Notes under the pieces: generated by a model
The model's database searches: none
Told to the model about the DNA's origin: nothing
Seen by the model: the letters and a program-made list of their open reading frames with translations, nothing else
NCBI RefSeq assembly: GCF_902825325.1
Contig: NZ_CADEAR010000004.1
Location: 1 to 64,000, forward strand
Length of the DNA stretch: 64,000 nucleotides
Direction: 5' to 3'
Origin: Brucella tritici
GTDB taxonomy: Bacteria > Pseudomonadota > Alphaproteobacteria > Rhizobiales > Rhizobiaceae
Position numbers and translations under genes: made by a program
Shown here: positions 51,785 to 60,946 of the stretch, one piece after another
Layout: each line of letters begins with the position of its first letter
Position numbering within the stretch: position 1 is the stretch's first letter

Positions 51785-54036
51785 CACACATTCTCCTTGC
51801 GACGGAAGAACCAGAAGACGAACAGTCCAACCAGCATCAAACCCAAGCCTTGCAAAAGCAGCAGTGTCGCTGGCGTTGCCGTCTGCGGCAGCGGGATCGA
51901 CTGCGATGGCGATGATGGTGAGGCAGGGCTTTCATGGCTGCGAACAGCGTCGCTCACCCCATTTATGTCCATGCTTGCGTGATCCCCGACATTGCGGTCC
52001 GCGCGGATGCCGAACAGCGTGTCATAATCCCACCCGGCAGGCAGTTGCAGTGGAATATCGGCGCGGGTCAGCGGTGCATTGGCCGGTCGCGACGGTGTCT
52101 TGTCGACAGCCACAAGGCTCGTCAGCCGGCTGACCAGATGATGCTCCAGTGCCAGGCGAAGAATGCGCGCATCGGCTGCGTCCTGAGTAATTTTGCCAAG
52201 GGTAAGGTCTACTTCCGCATCGTCAATCTTGCGACGTGCCCACAATTTTGAGATGCCTTCAGCATTCATTGCCTGGTCGAGCGGCAGATTGACTGTCCAC
52301 GGACGGCCATCAATCTGGCCTTCGATAACAAGGCTTCCGGTCGCCTTGCCCATTCGTGCGGCGATGACAAGCGGTTCACCACGATAAAGATCGGGCAGAA
52401 GGGAGGGTGTCATGCTCACATTCTTTTCCGAAAAATTGGCCTTCAGATCGGTAACAGCCGGGTTTTCAAGCTTGTCGAACAGAGCCCGCATGCGTTCGTC
52501 CACTTCAGCCGCCGACCCGATATGGGTGAAGGTTCCGCGTCCAAGTTCTGCCGCACGGTTCATCAGATAGGAATTCGGGGCAGAGCCGATGCCGACCATG
52601 AAAATACGCGAGCGCCCCCGACGTGCCGCAACGGCACCCAATAATTGCTGCTCATTACTGATCTCGCCGTCGGTCAAAAACACGATCTGGCGCAATCCAT
52701 TTCCCTGGTGGCTGTCATCAAGCGCTGCATGAAGGGCAGGCAGCATTTCCGTACCGCCTTGCGCTTCAAGGTTCGTTACGAAACGGCGGGCGGACGCGAT
52801 ATTCTGCTGATTGGCATCGACAGAATCTTCGAAGAACTTGGTCAATGTGTCGTCAAAGCGGATCACATTGAACCGATCTCCGGGCTGGAGATGCGACAGT
52901 GCATAATCCAGGCTGGCCTTTGCCTGTTCAATGGAAGTGCCGCCCATCGATCCGGAATTATCGATCACGAAGATAACCTCACGCTGGACCTTTTTTGCGT
53001 TGGCAACAGCCGGTGGCGTAACATAGGCAAGCACATAATCGTCCTTGCCGATATTTTCGCGAAACAGCCCGACCTGCGGTGCATCACTTGCGACAGCGCT
53101 CCATTCCAGAACGAAATCACGATCAGCAGCAGCCGTTCCGTCCAACGTGATTTCTCGTGTCGTGTCGTTCGTCGCGTCGATCCTGATCCTGTGGTAAAGG
53201 CTTTCGACCTTTCCAAGCGGGAAGCCTGCCTTCAGATTGACTGAGATGGTCACAGGATTGGTTCGCAAGGCAGCCGGTGGGGCCAAAGGCGTTCTAAGCG
53301 GCGAATTGTAAGTATCGGGCTTGCCACTATCGCTCGACTTGCCCCAACCGTTTTTCATTTCGACTTCCTGGACAACGGGTGAGGCATTGTCCGGATTGTA
53401 ACGTGGTGCGACGACCAAAGGCACACGCAGCGAGAAACGATCATCGGAAAGCCGCACCGCCTGCTGATACTCGATCTGGATGACGACTTTTTCATGCGGG
53501 CCGATATTGGCAACCGCATTGGTAAACACGTTGGGCCGCTGCTGTTCGATCAGCGTGGCCTTTTTGCCTTCGCTTTTCGCCTGTTCATATATTGCGCGCG
53601 CTGCCTGCTTCTCCTTGATTTCAGCGACAATCACGCGATCGCCGATGACCATCTTCAGCGAATAGACCGCACTTTCTTCCGGCAATGGGAAAACATACAG
53701 GGCTTCAACGAAACCATCGGTCGGGTTCTCGAATGCCTGCGTCAGCCGGGCTCGGGCCGTCGGCCCACTCACATCGAGATTGACGTCCGTTGCGATCCGA
53801 GGCGCTTCGACATAACGCTCGGCTTCGCTTGTCTCAAGCAAAAGACTGCCGGATTGAACCTCGTTCGGCGTGACGAGAGCGGGTGTTTCTGCACGAGCCT
53901 GCACAATCTGCAACAGGCAGAAGATGACGGCTAGCGCAGGCAGTAGCGCCATGTTGCAGAACCAGACGAATGAGCAGAAGCGGGAGAGTATCCGGCGCCT
54001 ATTGTTATGATTTGTAAGACTTATCGCGGGTAACAT
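51784..54036 (-). CDS. VIT/VWA-domain sortase substrate with LPQTA sorting signal
   Basis: Surface or periplasmic protein, probable adhesion/matrix role like inter-alpha-trypsin inhibitor heavy chains. About 750 residues from the ATG at 54036 with AAGGAG upstream; an open frame to 54117 is not needed. Order: signal/anchor helix (about 25-50), VIT domain (AFENPTDGFVEALYVFPLPE, VIVAEIKEKQAARAIYEQAK), VWA domain with MIDAS FVIDNSGSMGGTSIEQAK, RFNVIRFDD and IVFLTDGEI, and a C-terminal sorting signal: LPQTA (about residues 716-720), hydrophobic helix, then RRKENV. LPQTA has Ala where LPXTG has Gly. Confidence 0.9.
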   Translation of the reverse strand: MLPAISLTNHNNRRRILSRFCSFVWFCNMALLPALAVIFCLLQIVQARAETPALVTPNEVQSGSLLLETSEAERYVEAPRIATDVNLDVSGPTARARLTQAFENPTDGFVEALYVFPLPEESAVYSLKMVIGDRVIVAEIKEKQAARAIYEQAKSEGKKATLIEQQRPNVFTNAVANIGPHEKVVIQIEYQQAVRLSDDRFSLRVPLVVAPRYNPDNASPVVQEVEMKNGWGKSSDSGKPDTYNSPLRTPLAPPAALRTNPVTISVNLKAGFPLGKVESLYHRIRIDATNDTTREITLDGTAAADRDFVLEWSAVASDAPQVGLFRENIGKDDYVLAYVTPPAVANAKKVQREVIFVIDNSGSMGGTSIEQAKASLDYALSHLQPGDRFNVIRFDDTLTKFFEDSVDANQQNIASARRFVTNLEAQGGTEMLPALHAALDDSHQGNGLRQIVFLTDGEISNEQQLLGAVAARRGRSRIFMVGIGSAPNSYLMNRAAELGRGTFTHIGSAAEVDERMRALFDKLENPAVTDLKANFSEKNVSMTPSLLPDLYRGEPLVIAARMGKATGSLVIEGQIDGRPWTVNLPLDQAMNAEGISKLWARRKIDDAEVDLTLGKITQDAADARILRLALEHHLVSRLTSLVAVDKTPSRPANAPLTRADIPLQLPAGWDYDTLFGIRADRNVGDHASMDINGVSDAVRSHESPASPSSPSQSIPLPQTATPATLLLLQGLGLMLVGLFVFWFFRRKENV

Positions 54037-54063
54037 GACGTGCTCCTTGTTCACCTCGAAGAA

Positions 54064-54091
54064 CTGGAGCCATTGTCGCTGGAGCCACTGT
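54064..54091. repeat. Tandem direct repeat CTGGAGCCAYTGT upstream of the sortase target gene
   Basis: CTGGAGCCATTGT (54064-54076) and CTGGAGCCACTGT (54079-54091) repeat at a 15-base step, with an inverted CTCCAG shortly after. They lie between the divergent target gene and XRE-type gene; a regulator-binding role is possible. Confidence 0.4.
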
Positions 54092-54204
54092 TTCCACTCC
54101 AGCGTAAGCTTTGCCAAGTTTCAGCCGTCACTTTCCGCAAACCGCCTTGCCGGTTACGCATATGTGTGGAATTGTGAAGAAAAGTACGCAATTCAGGATA
54201 TGCC

Positions 54205-54978
54205 ATGTCCGATCAGGACTCTCACCTTCCCGACCAGCTCAATGCCCGCGTTGCCGTACGGGTTCGTGAGGAAATTGCCCGGCGGCGAATTTCGCGCCAG
54301 CTTCTGGCCGATGAAGCGCGGATCAGTCTTTCGACTTTGGAAAAAGCGCTGTCGGGCCACAGGCCCTTCACACTTGCAACGATCATCCGGCTTGAACAGG
54401 CAATGGGTGTCGCCCTGCGCGAACAGGCAGGTGATACTCCCGTCTCGTTGGCCAGGAACGGCAACAGCCACGCAGCGGAAGAATTGGGCGCCTATTCGCG
54501 CGCCTCGGTTTCATGGCTTGAAGGCGATTACCTGACCTTGCGTCCGTCCTTTGGCGAGGACAAGGCCATCTTCGCTTACACCACGGAAATCGGTTGGGAT
54601 TTCGATGTCGGGCATCTCAATTTTTGTGAGCGGGAACGTTCCGATGTTTCATTCTCGCAACAGGGTACAGTCTCCGTTCCGCATCTTTCAGGGCACATCT
54701 ATCTCGTCACGAATACATCCGGTCAGTACCGCATGGCCGTGCTCTCCCGCCCAAGCATTACAGGTGAAATGTTTGGTATCCTGACGACATTGCGTGCCGG
54801 GCAAGGTGCACATCTGACACCGGTTTCAACGCCGCTTGCGCTTGTTCCGATAAAACAGTTCGCAGATCCCTCATTCGGGCGCATACGCCTCGATGATCGG
54901 TCCTTCGCCGACTATTCGGCGATCTTGTCCAAGACGCTGGACGACGGTTACGCAGGTTTTGTTGCAGGGCAGTTCTAA
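54205..54978 (+). CDS. XRE-type regulator divergent from the sortase locus
   Basis: 257 residues. N-terminal helix-turn-helix of XRE/Cro type: ISRQLLADEARISLSTLEKA followed by LSGHRPFTLATIIRLEQAMG (about residues 29-70). The C-terminal part of about 170 residues (SRASVSWLEGDYLTLRPSFG, AYTTEIGWDFDVGHLNF, GHIYLVTNTSGQYRMAVLSR) looks like a beta-rich ligand-sensing domain; I do not recognise its ligand. The divergent layout, 168 bases apart, suggests control of the target/sortase operon. Confidence 0.8.
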   Translation: MSDQDSHLPDQLNARVAVRVREEIARRRISRQLLADEARISLSTLEKALSGHRPFTLATIIRLEQAMGVALREQAGDTPVSLARNGNSHAAEELGAYSRASVSWLEGDYLTLRPSFGEDKAIFAYTTEIGWDFDVGHLNFCERERSDVSFSQQGTVSVPHLSGHIYLVTNTSGQYRMAVLSRPSITGEMFGILTTLRAGQGAHLTPVSTPLALVPIKQFADPSFGRIRLDDRSFADYSAILSKTLDDGYAGFVAGQF

Positions 54979-55071
54979 CTGTTAAACTTAAACTGAATTT
55001 GTGTAATCTGGGCTTACTCGCTAGTCACTGCTGCTCCCGCACCTCAAAACTGACTGGATTTGTAGGCCCAT

Positions 55072-58000
55072 TCACCTGAAGGCATTTGTATTTGACGTTT
55101 GTTTAGTTGAAGTTTTCTTCCGCCTAAACCAACGACTGCTTGCCAGTCGGTCAATCTCCACAAAAATGACCGGTGTGATAAACAGCGTCAGCACCTGACT
55201 TAAGATCAGACCGCCCATAACCGCAATCCCAAGCGGCTGGCGCAGTTCGGAACCCTGTCCATGACCGAGTGCAACGGGTACCGCCGCAAGAAGCGCACAG
55301 AAAGTCGTCATCATGATCGGACGAAACCGTCGAATGGCGGCAAGATGGATGGCGTCGTCCGGTGCACGATTTTCATCCCGTTTCAATGTCAAGGCGACGT
55401 CCACCATCATGATCGCGTTTTTCTTCACGATGCCGATCAGCATGAGAAGACCTATAAGCGCTATGATCGAAAGGTCGAACCCGAAAAGCTGCAATGTCGC
55501 CAGCGCGCCGAAAGCCGCCGATGGCAGACCGGACAGGATTGTCAGCGGGTGGGCGAAACTTTCGTAAAGAACACCCAGAACGATATAGATCGTTGCGATC
55601 GCCGCGAAGATGAGAAGCCCCATGTTTCCGGTCGATTGAGCAAAAATCTGCGCCGCACCGGACGCACGCATTGTAACGGAAACCGGCATGCCGATCTCGT
55701 TGCGCAGGCTTTCCAGACGATCTGTCGCTGTGCCAAGAGAAACACCTGCTGGCAGGTTGTAGGAGAGCGTGACAGAAGCGAGCTGACCGGACTGATTGAC
55801 CGTTACCGGACCATTCGTCCGGGAGATCGTCGCAAAACTTGCGAGCGGAACAAGCACGCCTGACGCGGATGGAACACGAAGTGCGCCCAGCATCGTCTCA
55901 TCCCAAGGCCTGCTCTGGTCAAGTTCGATGATGACATCATAACTATTGCCAGTCGTCTGTATCTGCGACACCGTGAGTGTCCCATAAGCTGCTTCCAGCG
56001 TCTTGCGGATTGCTTCCGACGTTATGCCGAGGCTTCCCGCCTTGTCGTCGTCAATATCAATGTGGGCCTGTAACGCATTGTCCTGCAGGTCGGAAGCGAC
56101 ATCAACGAAAGTGTTCGGCTCTGCTTTCATCGCGTCGCCAAGCTTTTGCGACCAGGAGCGTGCTTCGTTGGCATCTAGCGATTGCAAAACGATCTGATAC
56201 TGGCTTTGCGTGCTACGGCCGCCAAAGCGCAAGCTCTGTACTGGGGTGAGATATGCAGTCAGCCCCGGAAGTCCGGCAAGTTTCTTCCGAAGTTCACTCA
56301 GCGTCAGGTCCAGCGGCGGGCGCGCATCTCGCGCTTTAAGCTGTACAAACATGGAGCCTGTATTGAATGTCGAACCACCCGGCCCACTTCCAAGTGACGC
56401 CGTAACATGCTCAACCGCAGGATTGTCAGAAACGATGGCGGCCGCCTGCTTCTGCAATTCGCTCATGCCCTGATAGGAGATGTCCTGTCTGGCCTGGGTT
56501 GAGATGGTCACCAGTCCCGTATCTTCCTGTGGGAAGAAGCTGCGTGGCAATGTCATGAACGACCATACCGAACCAAAGAAACTCAGCACGAAAAGCAACA
56601 TCACCAGAAGTCGATGTCGGAGACACCAGCCGACAGCGCGTCCGTAACCTGCCGTCACCCGGTCCAACATTTGCGCAATGCGTCCAGGTTCTGCCTGCGT
56701 GTGCGGCAGACGGGCAGCAAGCATGGGCGTGACCGTCAGCGAGACCAGCGCCGAAGACAGAATTGCCAGCGTGACCACCATGCCGAATTCGTTCAACACC
56801 CGTCCGACGATACCGCCCATCAGAAGGATCGGCAGAAAGACGGCAACCAGTGACAGCGACATGGAAATTATTGTACCTGTCACTTCCTGACTACCGACAA
56901 CAGCTGCCTGAAAAGGGGTTAGTCCCTCCTCCACGTGACGGACGATATTCTCAAGCATCACGATGGCATCGTCGACGACCAATCCCACTGCCAATGTCAG
57001 TGCCAATAGCGAAATATTGTCGATGGAAAAACCGAGGGCATACATCGCTGCAAATGTCGTGACTAGAGAAAGCGGGACCGCAAGCCCTGGGATCATTGTC
57101 ACCCAGAACTGCCCCAGAAACAGGAAGATCACCAGCACCACAAGGCCGATGGTTATGGCCAGTGTCGTTTGAACATCTGCCACTGCTGCACGGATAGATG
57201 CTGAAGCATCGTTGACGACCGCGATATGCATCTGTGCAGGCAGCGCCGTCTCGATTTCGGGAAGCTTGGCGCGGATCGCATCGACAACAGCCACAGTATT
57301 CGAACCGGGCTGACGCTGAACAGCCAGAGCGATCGTTTGTTTCCCATCCAGCCAGCTACCCTGATTGACGTTATCCACGCTATCCAGCACCGTGGCTACA
57401 TCGGACAGTCGGACGATACGGTTACCACTGCCTGCAACGATCAAGTCCTTGAACTCCGCCGCATTCGTGCGCTGGGTTTTCGCGTTAACCGTCAGTGCCT
57501 GCGAACTGTTCTGCAGCGTTCCGACGGGGGTCTGGTCATTCGCTGCAGCAATGGTATCGCCGAGGCCCGATAGCGACAGATTTCGGCTATCCAGTTTGTC
57601 AGGATCCACTTCCACGCGGACCGCGTAGGTCTTCGAACCATAAACTTGCGCCTGTGCCACGCCCGAGATAGTCGACAAGGCTGGGGAGATAATGTTCTGC
57701 GCTATATCATCCATCTGGGTCAGCCGCGCGCCGTCGCTTGTTAGGGCCAGAATGATAACGGGCGCGTCAGCGGGGTTTGCCTTGCGATAGCTCGGTGGCG
57801 TGGTGAGATTATCCGGCAGTTGCCGTTGCGCACGCGTAATGGCCGCCTGCACATCTGCTGCTGCTGCATCGATATTGCGCGTCAGGTCGAACTGCAACGT
57901 AATCGATGTGTTTCCAAGCGATGATGTGGCGCTGATCGTATCGATACCTGCAATCGTCTCAAACTGCTTGATAAGCGGCGTTGCGACGGAAGAGGCCATT

Positions 58001-58173
58001 GTGTCAGGCGATGCGCCAGCGAGTTGCGCGGAGACGTTGATGGTCGGAAAGTCCGCTTCAGGCAATGCCGCGACTGGTAGCTGATAGTAAGCTGCAACCC
58101 CGCCTATCAACCCGCCAATCATCAGAAGAATGGTCGCTACCGGGCGACGAATGAAGACCTCGGAAATATTCAT
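55072..58173 (-). CDS. RND efflux pump, HAE-1/MdtB-MdtC type
   Basis: Proton-driven inner-membrane exporter of drugs or similar compounds. 1033 residues, twelve helices and two large periplasmic loops. N-terminus MNISEVFIRRPVATILLMIG and QLPVAALPEADFPTINVSAQ; TM4 proton-relay Asp pair in LAVGLVVDDAIVMLENIVRH (about residues 395-415); LTFITPVIFVEID-type end (LTLFITPVIFVEIDRL). It starts 22 bases downstream of the adaptor stop. No outer-membrane channel gene is nearby, so it must use one encoded elsewhere. Confidence 0.93.
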   Translation of the reverse strand: MNISEVFIRRPVATILLMIGGLIGGVAAYYQLPVAALPEADFPTINVSAQLAGASPDTMASSVATPLIKQFETIAGIDTISATSSLGNTSITLQFDLTRNIDAAAADVQAAITRAQRQLPDNLTTPPSYRKANPADAPVIILALTSDGARLTQMDDIAQNIISPALSTISGVAQAQVYGSKTYAVRVEVDPDKLDSRNLSLSGLGDTIAAANDQTPVGTLQNSSQALTVNAKTQRTNAAEFKDLIVAGSGNRIVRLSDVATVLDSVDNVNQGSWLDGKQTIALAVQRQPGSNTVAVVDAIRAKLPEIETALPAQMHIAVVNDASASIRAAVADVQTTLAITIGLVVLVIFLFLGQFWVTMIPGLAVPLSLVTTFAAMYALGFSIDNISLLALTLAVGLVVDDAIVMLENIVRHVEEGLTPFQAAVVGSQEVTGTIISMSLSLVAVFLPILLMGGIVGRVLNEFGMVVTLAILSSALVSLTVTPMLAARLPHTQAEPGRIAQMLDRVTAGYGRAVGWCLRHRLLVMLLFVLSFFGSVWSFMTLPRSFFPQEDTGLVTISTQARQDISYQGMSELQKQAAAIVSDNPAVEHVTASLGSGPGGSTFNTGSMFVQLKARDARPPLDLTLSELRKKLAGLPGLTAYLTPVQSLRFGGRSTQSQYQIVLQSLDANEARSWSQKLGDAMKAEPNTFVDVASDLQDNALQAHIDIDDDKAGSLGITSEAIRKTLEAAYGTLTVSQIQTTGNSYDVIIELDQSRPWDETMLGALRVPSASGVLVPLASFATISRTNGPVTVNQSGQLASVTLSYNLPAGVSLGTATDRLESLRNEIGMPVSVTMRASGAAQIFAQSTGNMGLLIFAAIATIYIVLGVLYESFAHPLTILSGLPSAAFGALATLQLFGFDLSIIALIGLLMLIGIVKKNAIMMVDVALTLKRDENRAPDDAIHLAAIRRFRPIMMTTFCALLAAVPVALGHGQGSELRQPLGIAVMGGLILSQVLTLFITPVIFVEIDRLASSRWFRRKKTSTKQTSNTNAFR

Positions 58174-58195
58174 TGCCAGTCTACCTTCATTCGGT

Positions 58196-59377
58196 TCAGT
58201 CGGATGAAACCTTGGTATCCGGTTCTGCGTCGGCCAATTTTACCTTGGTGCCATTAGAGAGCGCGCTTTGGCCTTCCGTAACCACTCTTTCGCCGGGCTG
58301 AATTCCCGCGCTCAAGCCCGCCATGCCGTTGGCACGCAAAGTGACCGTCACCGGTCGTATTTCAACGGAATTGTCGGGTTTGACCACATAGCTTATGGAG
58401 CCATTTTCCTGCGGTTGGACAGCAACATCGGGGACCAGCACCAGATCATCGATCTGCCCCGCATCGACAGAGACACGCAAGGACTGCCCCGGCCAAAAGT
58501 TGCCGGAATGATTGTCTAGCGTGGCTCGCAAACGCACGGTACCGCTGCTCGGATCAATCGCGTTATCGATGAAATTGACGGGGCCACTTTCGGTGACGCT
58601 CCTTCCATCTGCGGAGATCGCAGTCACATCGGCCTTCAACATTCCGGCAGTCATTGTCGAACGAATACGTGCGAGATCGGTTTCGGGAAGCGTGAATTCT
58701 GCATAAACTGGCGTCATCTGCGTAATCGTTGCAACAGGCGCTCCTGCTGCGAGATAGGCACCCACGGAAACCTGAACGACACCCAATTGTCCGTCGAAAG
58801 GTGCAATAATGCCCATATGTGAAAGCGTTACCTGGTCAGCTGCAAGTTGCGCCTGATCGACTTGTAGTTGCGCTTGCGCAACCTTCAGCGCGGCCAGTGC
58901 ATCGTCACCGCTCTGCGATGTACTGACTCCTTTTTGTACCAGATCCTGCGTGCGCTTCAGCTGAATTTCGGCATCGTTCAGCGTGGCGCGAGACTTGGCA
59001 ACGGAAGCGGCATCCTTCCTGAGGTTTGCACGGATCGCCTGGTCATCAAGCTGAGCAATAAGATCGCCTGCTTTGACAATCGCGCCATCCTTGACGTTCA
59101 ATGCTGCAACATTACCCGCCTCCGGACTATTCACTGCTGTTGATGCCACAGCCACTATAGTGCCGATTGTATTGCGCAGTACTGGCAGCGATCCTGATTT
59201 TGCAACCGTGGTTTTGACCGCATGTTCGAGGTTGGTGTTACGGCCTCCTCCCCGCTTGGCCTCGCTTTGATCGGTGGGGAATAGAGCAGGGTCTTTTGGA
59301 GTAAGACGTTGCCAGCCGACATAAGCGGCATAAACAATCAGCAATAGTGCAAGACAGCGGACAACCCAACGCTTCAC
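58196..59377 (-). CDS. RND periplasmic adaptor (membrane-fusion protein)
   Basis: Links the RND pump to an outer-membrane channel. 393 residues from a GTG at 59377 (VKRWVVRCLALLLIVYAAYV), chosen because AGGAG lies 6 bases upstream; the longer frame to 59461 adds 28 residues without family pattern. One N-terminal membrane helix, biotinyl-lipoyl halves (NSPEAGNVAALNVKDGAIVK, MGIIAPFDGQLGVVQVSVGA), a coiled-coil hairpin (about 120-200) and beta-barrel/MP domains (VLVPDVAVQPQENGSISYVV). Confidence 0.92.
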   Translation of the reverse strand: MKRWVVRCLALLLIVYAAYVGWQRLTPKDPALFPTDQSEAKRGGGRNTNLEHAVKTTVAKSGSLPVLRNTIGTIVAVASTAVNSPEAGNVAALNVKDGAIVKAGDLIAQLDDQAIRANLRKDAASVAKSRATLNDAEIQLKRTQDLVQKGVSTSQSGDDALAALKVAQAQLQVDQAQLAADQVTLSHMGIIAPFDGQLGVVQVSVGAYLAAGAPVATITQMTPVYAEFTLPETDLARIRSTMTAGMLKADVTAISADGRSVTESGPVNFIDNAIDPSSGTVRLRATLDNHSGNFWPGQSLRVSVDAGQIDDLVLVPDVAVQPQENGSISYVVKPDNSVEIRPVTVTLRANGMAGLSAGIQPGERVVTEGQSALSNGTKVKLADAEPDTKVSSD

Positions 59378-59718
59378 CGTAGGCTCCTGTTCACGAACGG
59401 AGACGCCAACAACTGCTCCAATCACGCTACCACAAATCAATTCGTCGGCAATTAAACTCATTGAGAGCGGATCTGGCCTTCCTGATGGCTGTTATGATCA
59501 CTTTTTGAGGAGGGAGATATTTGAAAAAGAGCATTGGTTGATTTGAGACAATGCATGTATGTGCCCGGCGGCCGAACTTGGTGCTCTATACTTATATAAG
59601 GAGAACTGGATACCGAGCATCCTCGATCAAAGATTGATTATCTGCACTGTGCATATCGTCAGCTTGGAATAGTTCTCTATGTTGTAATACATCAGCCACG
59701 AACACAGGGAGCTGTCGT

Positions 59719-60924
59719 GTGGGCAAGCAGCTTGTTACGTTCAATGCCGGTTCTTCTACGGTGAAAATCGGTGTGTTCGCTTACGACGAGCAACAGATTC
59801 GAAAAGTTTCGCGGGGTGTGATCGACTTGAACGAAACTCCTCTGAATCTTCGGCTGCATGGTGAGACAGAAAATCTGGACATCGCACTGTCTGCCGTAGG
59901 CACTGACGATATTGCGACCATTCTCGAAGAATTGTTTGCGAAGTTAGCTGAGCATGTCGATCCGACACAGATTCAGGCCGTCGGGCATCGTGTGGTTTTC
60001 GGAGGGGACCAATTTGCGAAGCCGGTATTGATAGACGACGAACATATCGAAGCTATCAACCGTCTGTCCGTTTTTGCACCTCTCCATCAGCCGAAAAGCA
60101 TCGCGTTGATAAAAGCTATCCGGAAACTCTTTCCGCATCTTATGCAAACAGCGTCCTTTGATACCGCCTTTCATCAGACCATCCCGGATACTGTCCGGCG
60201 TTTTGCACTTCCACGCGATCTTCATGAACGTGGGATAAAGCGGTATGGCTTTCATGGTCTCTCCTACAAATCGATCATCGGGAATTTCAGCCAGTGGGAA
60301 TCGCAGCTTGCCAACGGCAAAGTCGTCGCAGCCCATCTGGGAAGTGGGGCGAGCTTATGTGCCATAGCTGACGGCAAAAGCGTCGACACCAGTATGAGTT
60401 TTTCGACGCTCGACGGGATACCGATGGCGACACGCTGCGGAGCCGTCGATCCTGGGGTGCTTATGCATTTGATACAACAGGAAGCCATGCAGGCCGATCT
60501 GTTGTCCGATATGCTTTATCATCGCTCAGGTCTTCTAGGAATTTCGGGACAAAGTGGCGATACACGTGATTTGCTCGCAAGTGACACGATGCAGGCTCGA
60601 GAGGCACTTGAAATTTTTGCTCTGCGTATCGCTGGCGAAATTTGCCGTCTTGCATCCACGCTTGGCGGCATCGACGCGCTTATCTTTACTGCCGGAATCG
60701 GGGAGTATCAGCCGGAAATCCGTGCAGCGGTTTGTCAGCGTCTCGCATGGCTCGGTATTGAAATCGATGCAGCTGCCAACAGCGACAATGCGTTTAGGAT
60801 TACGAACAAGGCGAGCCGTACAGCCGCGTTTATGCTTCCCACTGACGAAGAGCAAGTCATCGCCTCGGAAACACTCGAGGTCATCCAGAACATCGCCGCA
60901 GCCGCTGTCAATGTGACGGCTTAA
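59719..60924 (+). CDS. ackA: Acetate kinase
   Basis: Interconverts acetyl phosphate plus ADP and acetate plus ATP. 401 residues. N-terminal VTFNAGSSTVKIGVFAY (acetate kinase signature 1), FDTAFHQTIPDTVRRFALP with the catalytic Asp/His region, YGFHGLSYKSI, VAAHLGSGASLCAIADGKSV and IFTAGIGEYQPEIRAAVC. GTG start at 59719 with AGGGAG upstream. Followed after 22 bases by phosphoketolase, so the two form an operon that gains ATP from acetyl phosphate. Confidence 0.95.
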   Translation: MGKQLVTFNAGSSTVKIGVFAYDEQQIRKVSRGVIDLNETPLNLRLHGETENLDIALSAVGTDDIATILEELFAKLAEHVDPTQIQAVGHRVVFGGDQFAKPVLIDDEHIEAINRLSVFAPLHQPKSIALIKAIRKLFPHLMQTASFDTAFHQTIPDTVRRFALPRDLHERGIKRYGFHGLSYKSIIGNFSQWESQLANGKVVAAHLGSGASLCAIADGKSVDTSMSFSTLDGIPMATRCGAVDPGVLMHLIQQEAMQADLLSDMLYHRSGLLGISGQSGDTRDLLASDTMQAREALEIFALRIAGEICRLASTLGGIDALIFTAGIGEYQPEIRAAVCQRLAWLGIEIDAAANSDNAFRITNKASRTAAFMLPTDEEQVIASETLEVIQNIAAAAVNVTA

Positions 60925-60946
60925 CAATTAGTGCTGGAGACAGGAC

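Noticed and set aside
52645..53244. Plus-strand 199-codon frame inside the VWA gene
   Set aside because: Antisense to conserved VIT/VWA coding sequence; no motifs.
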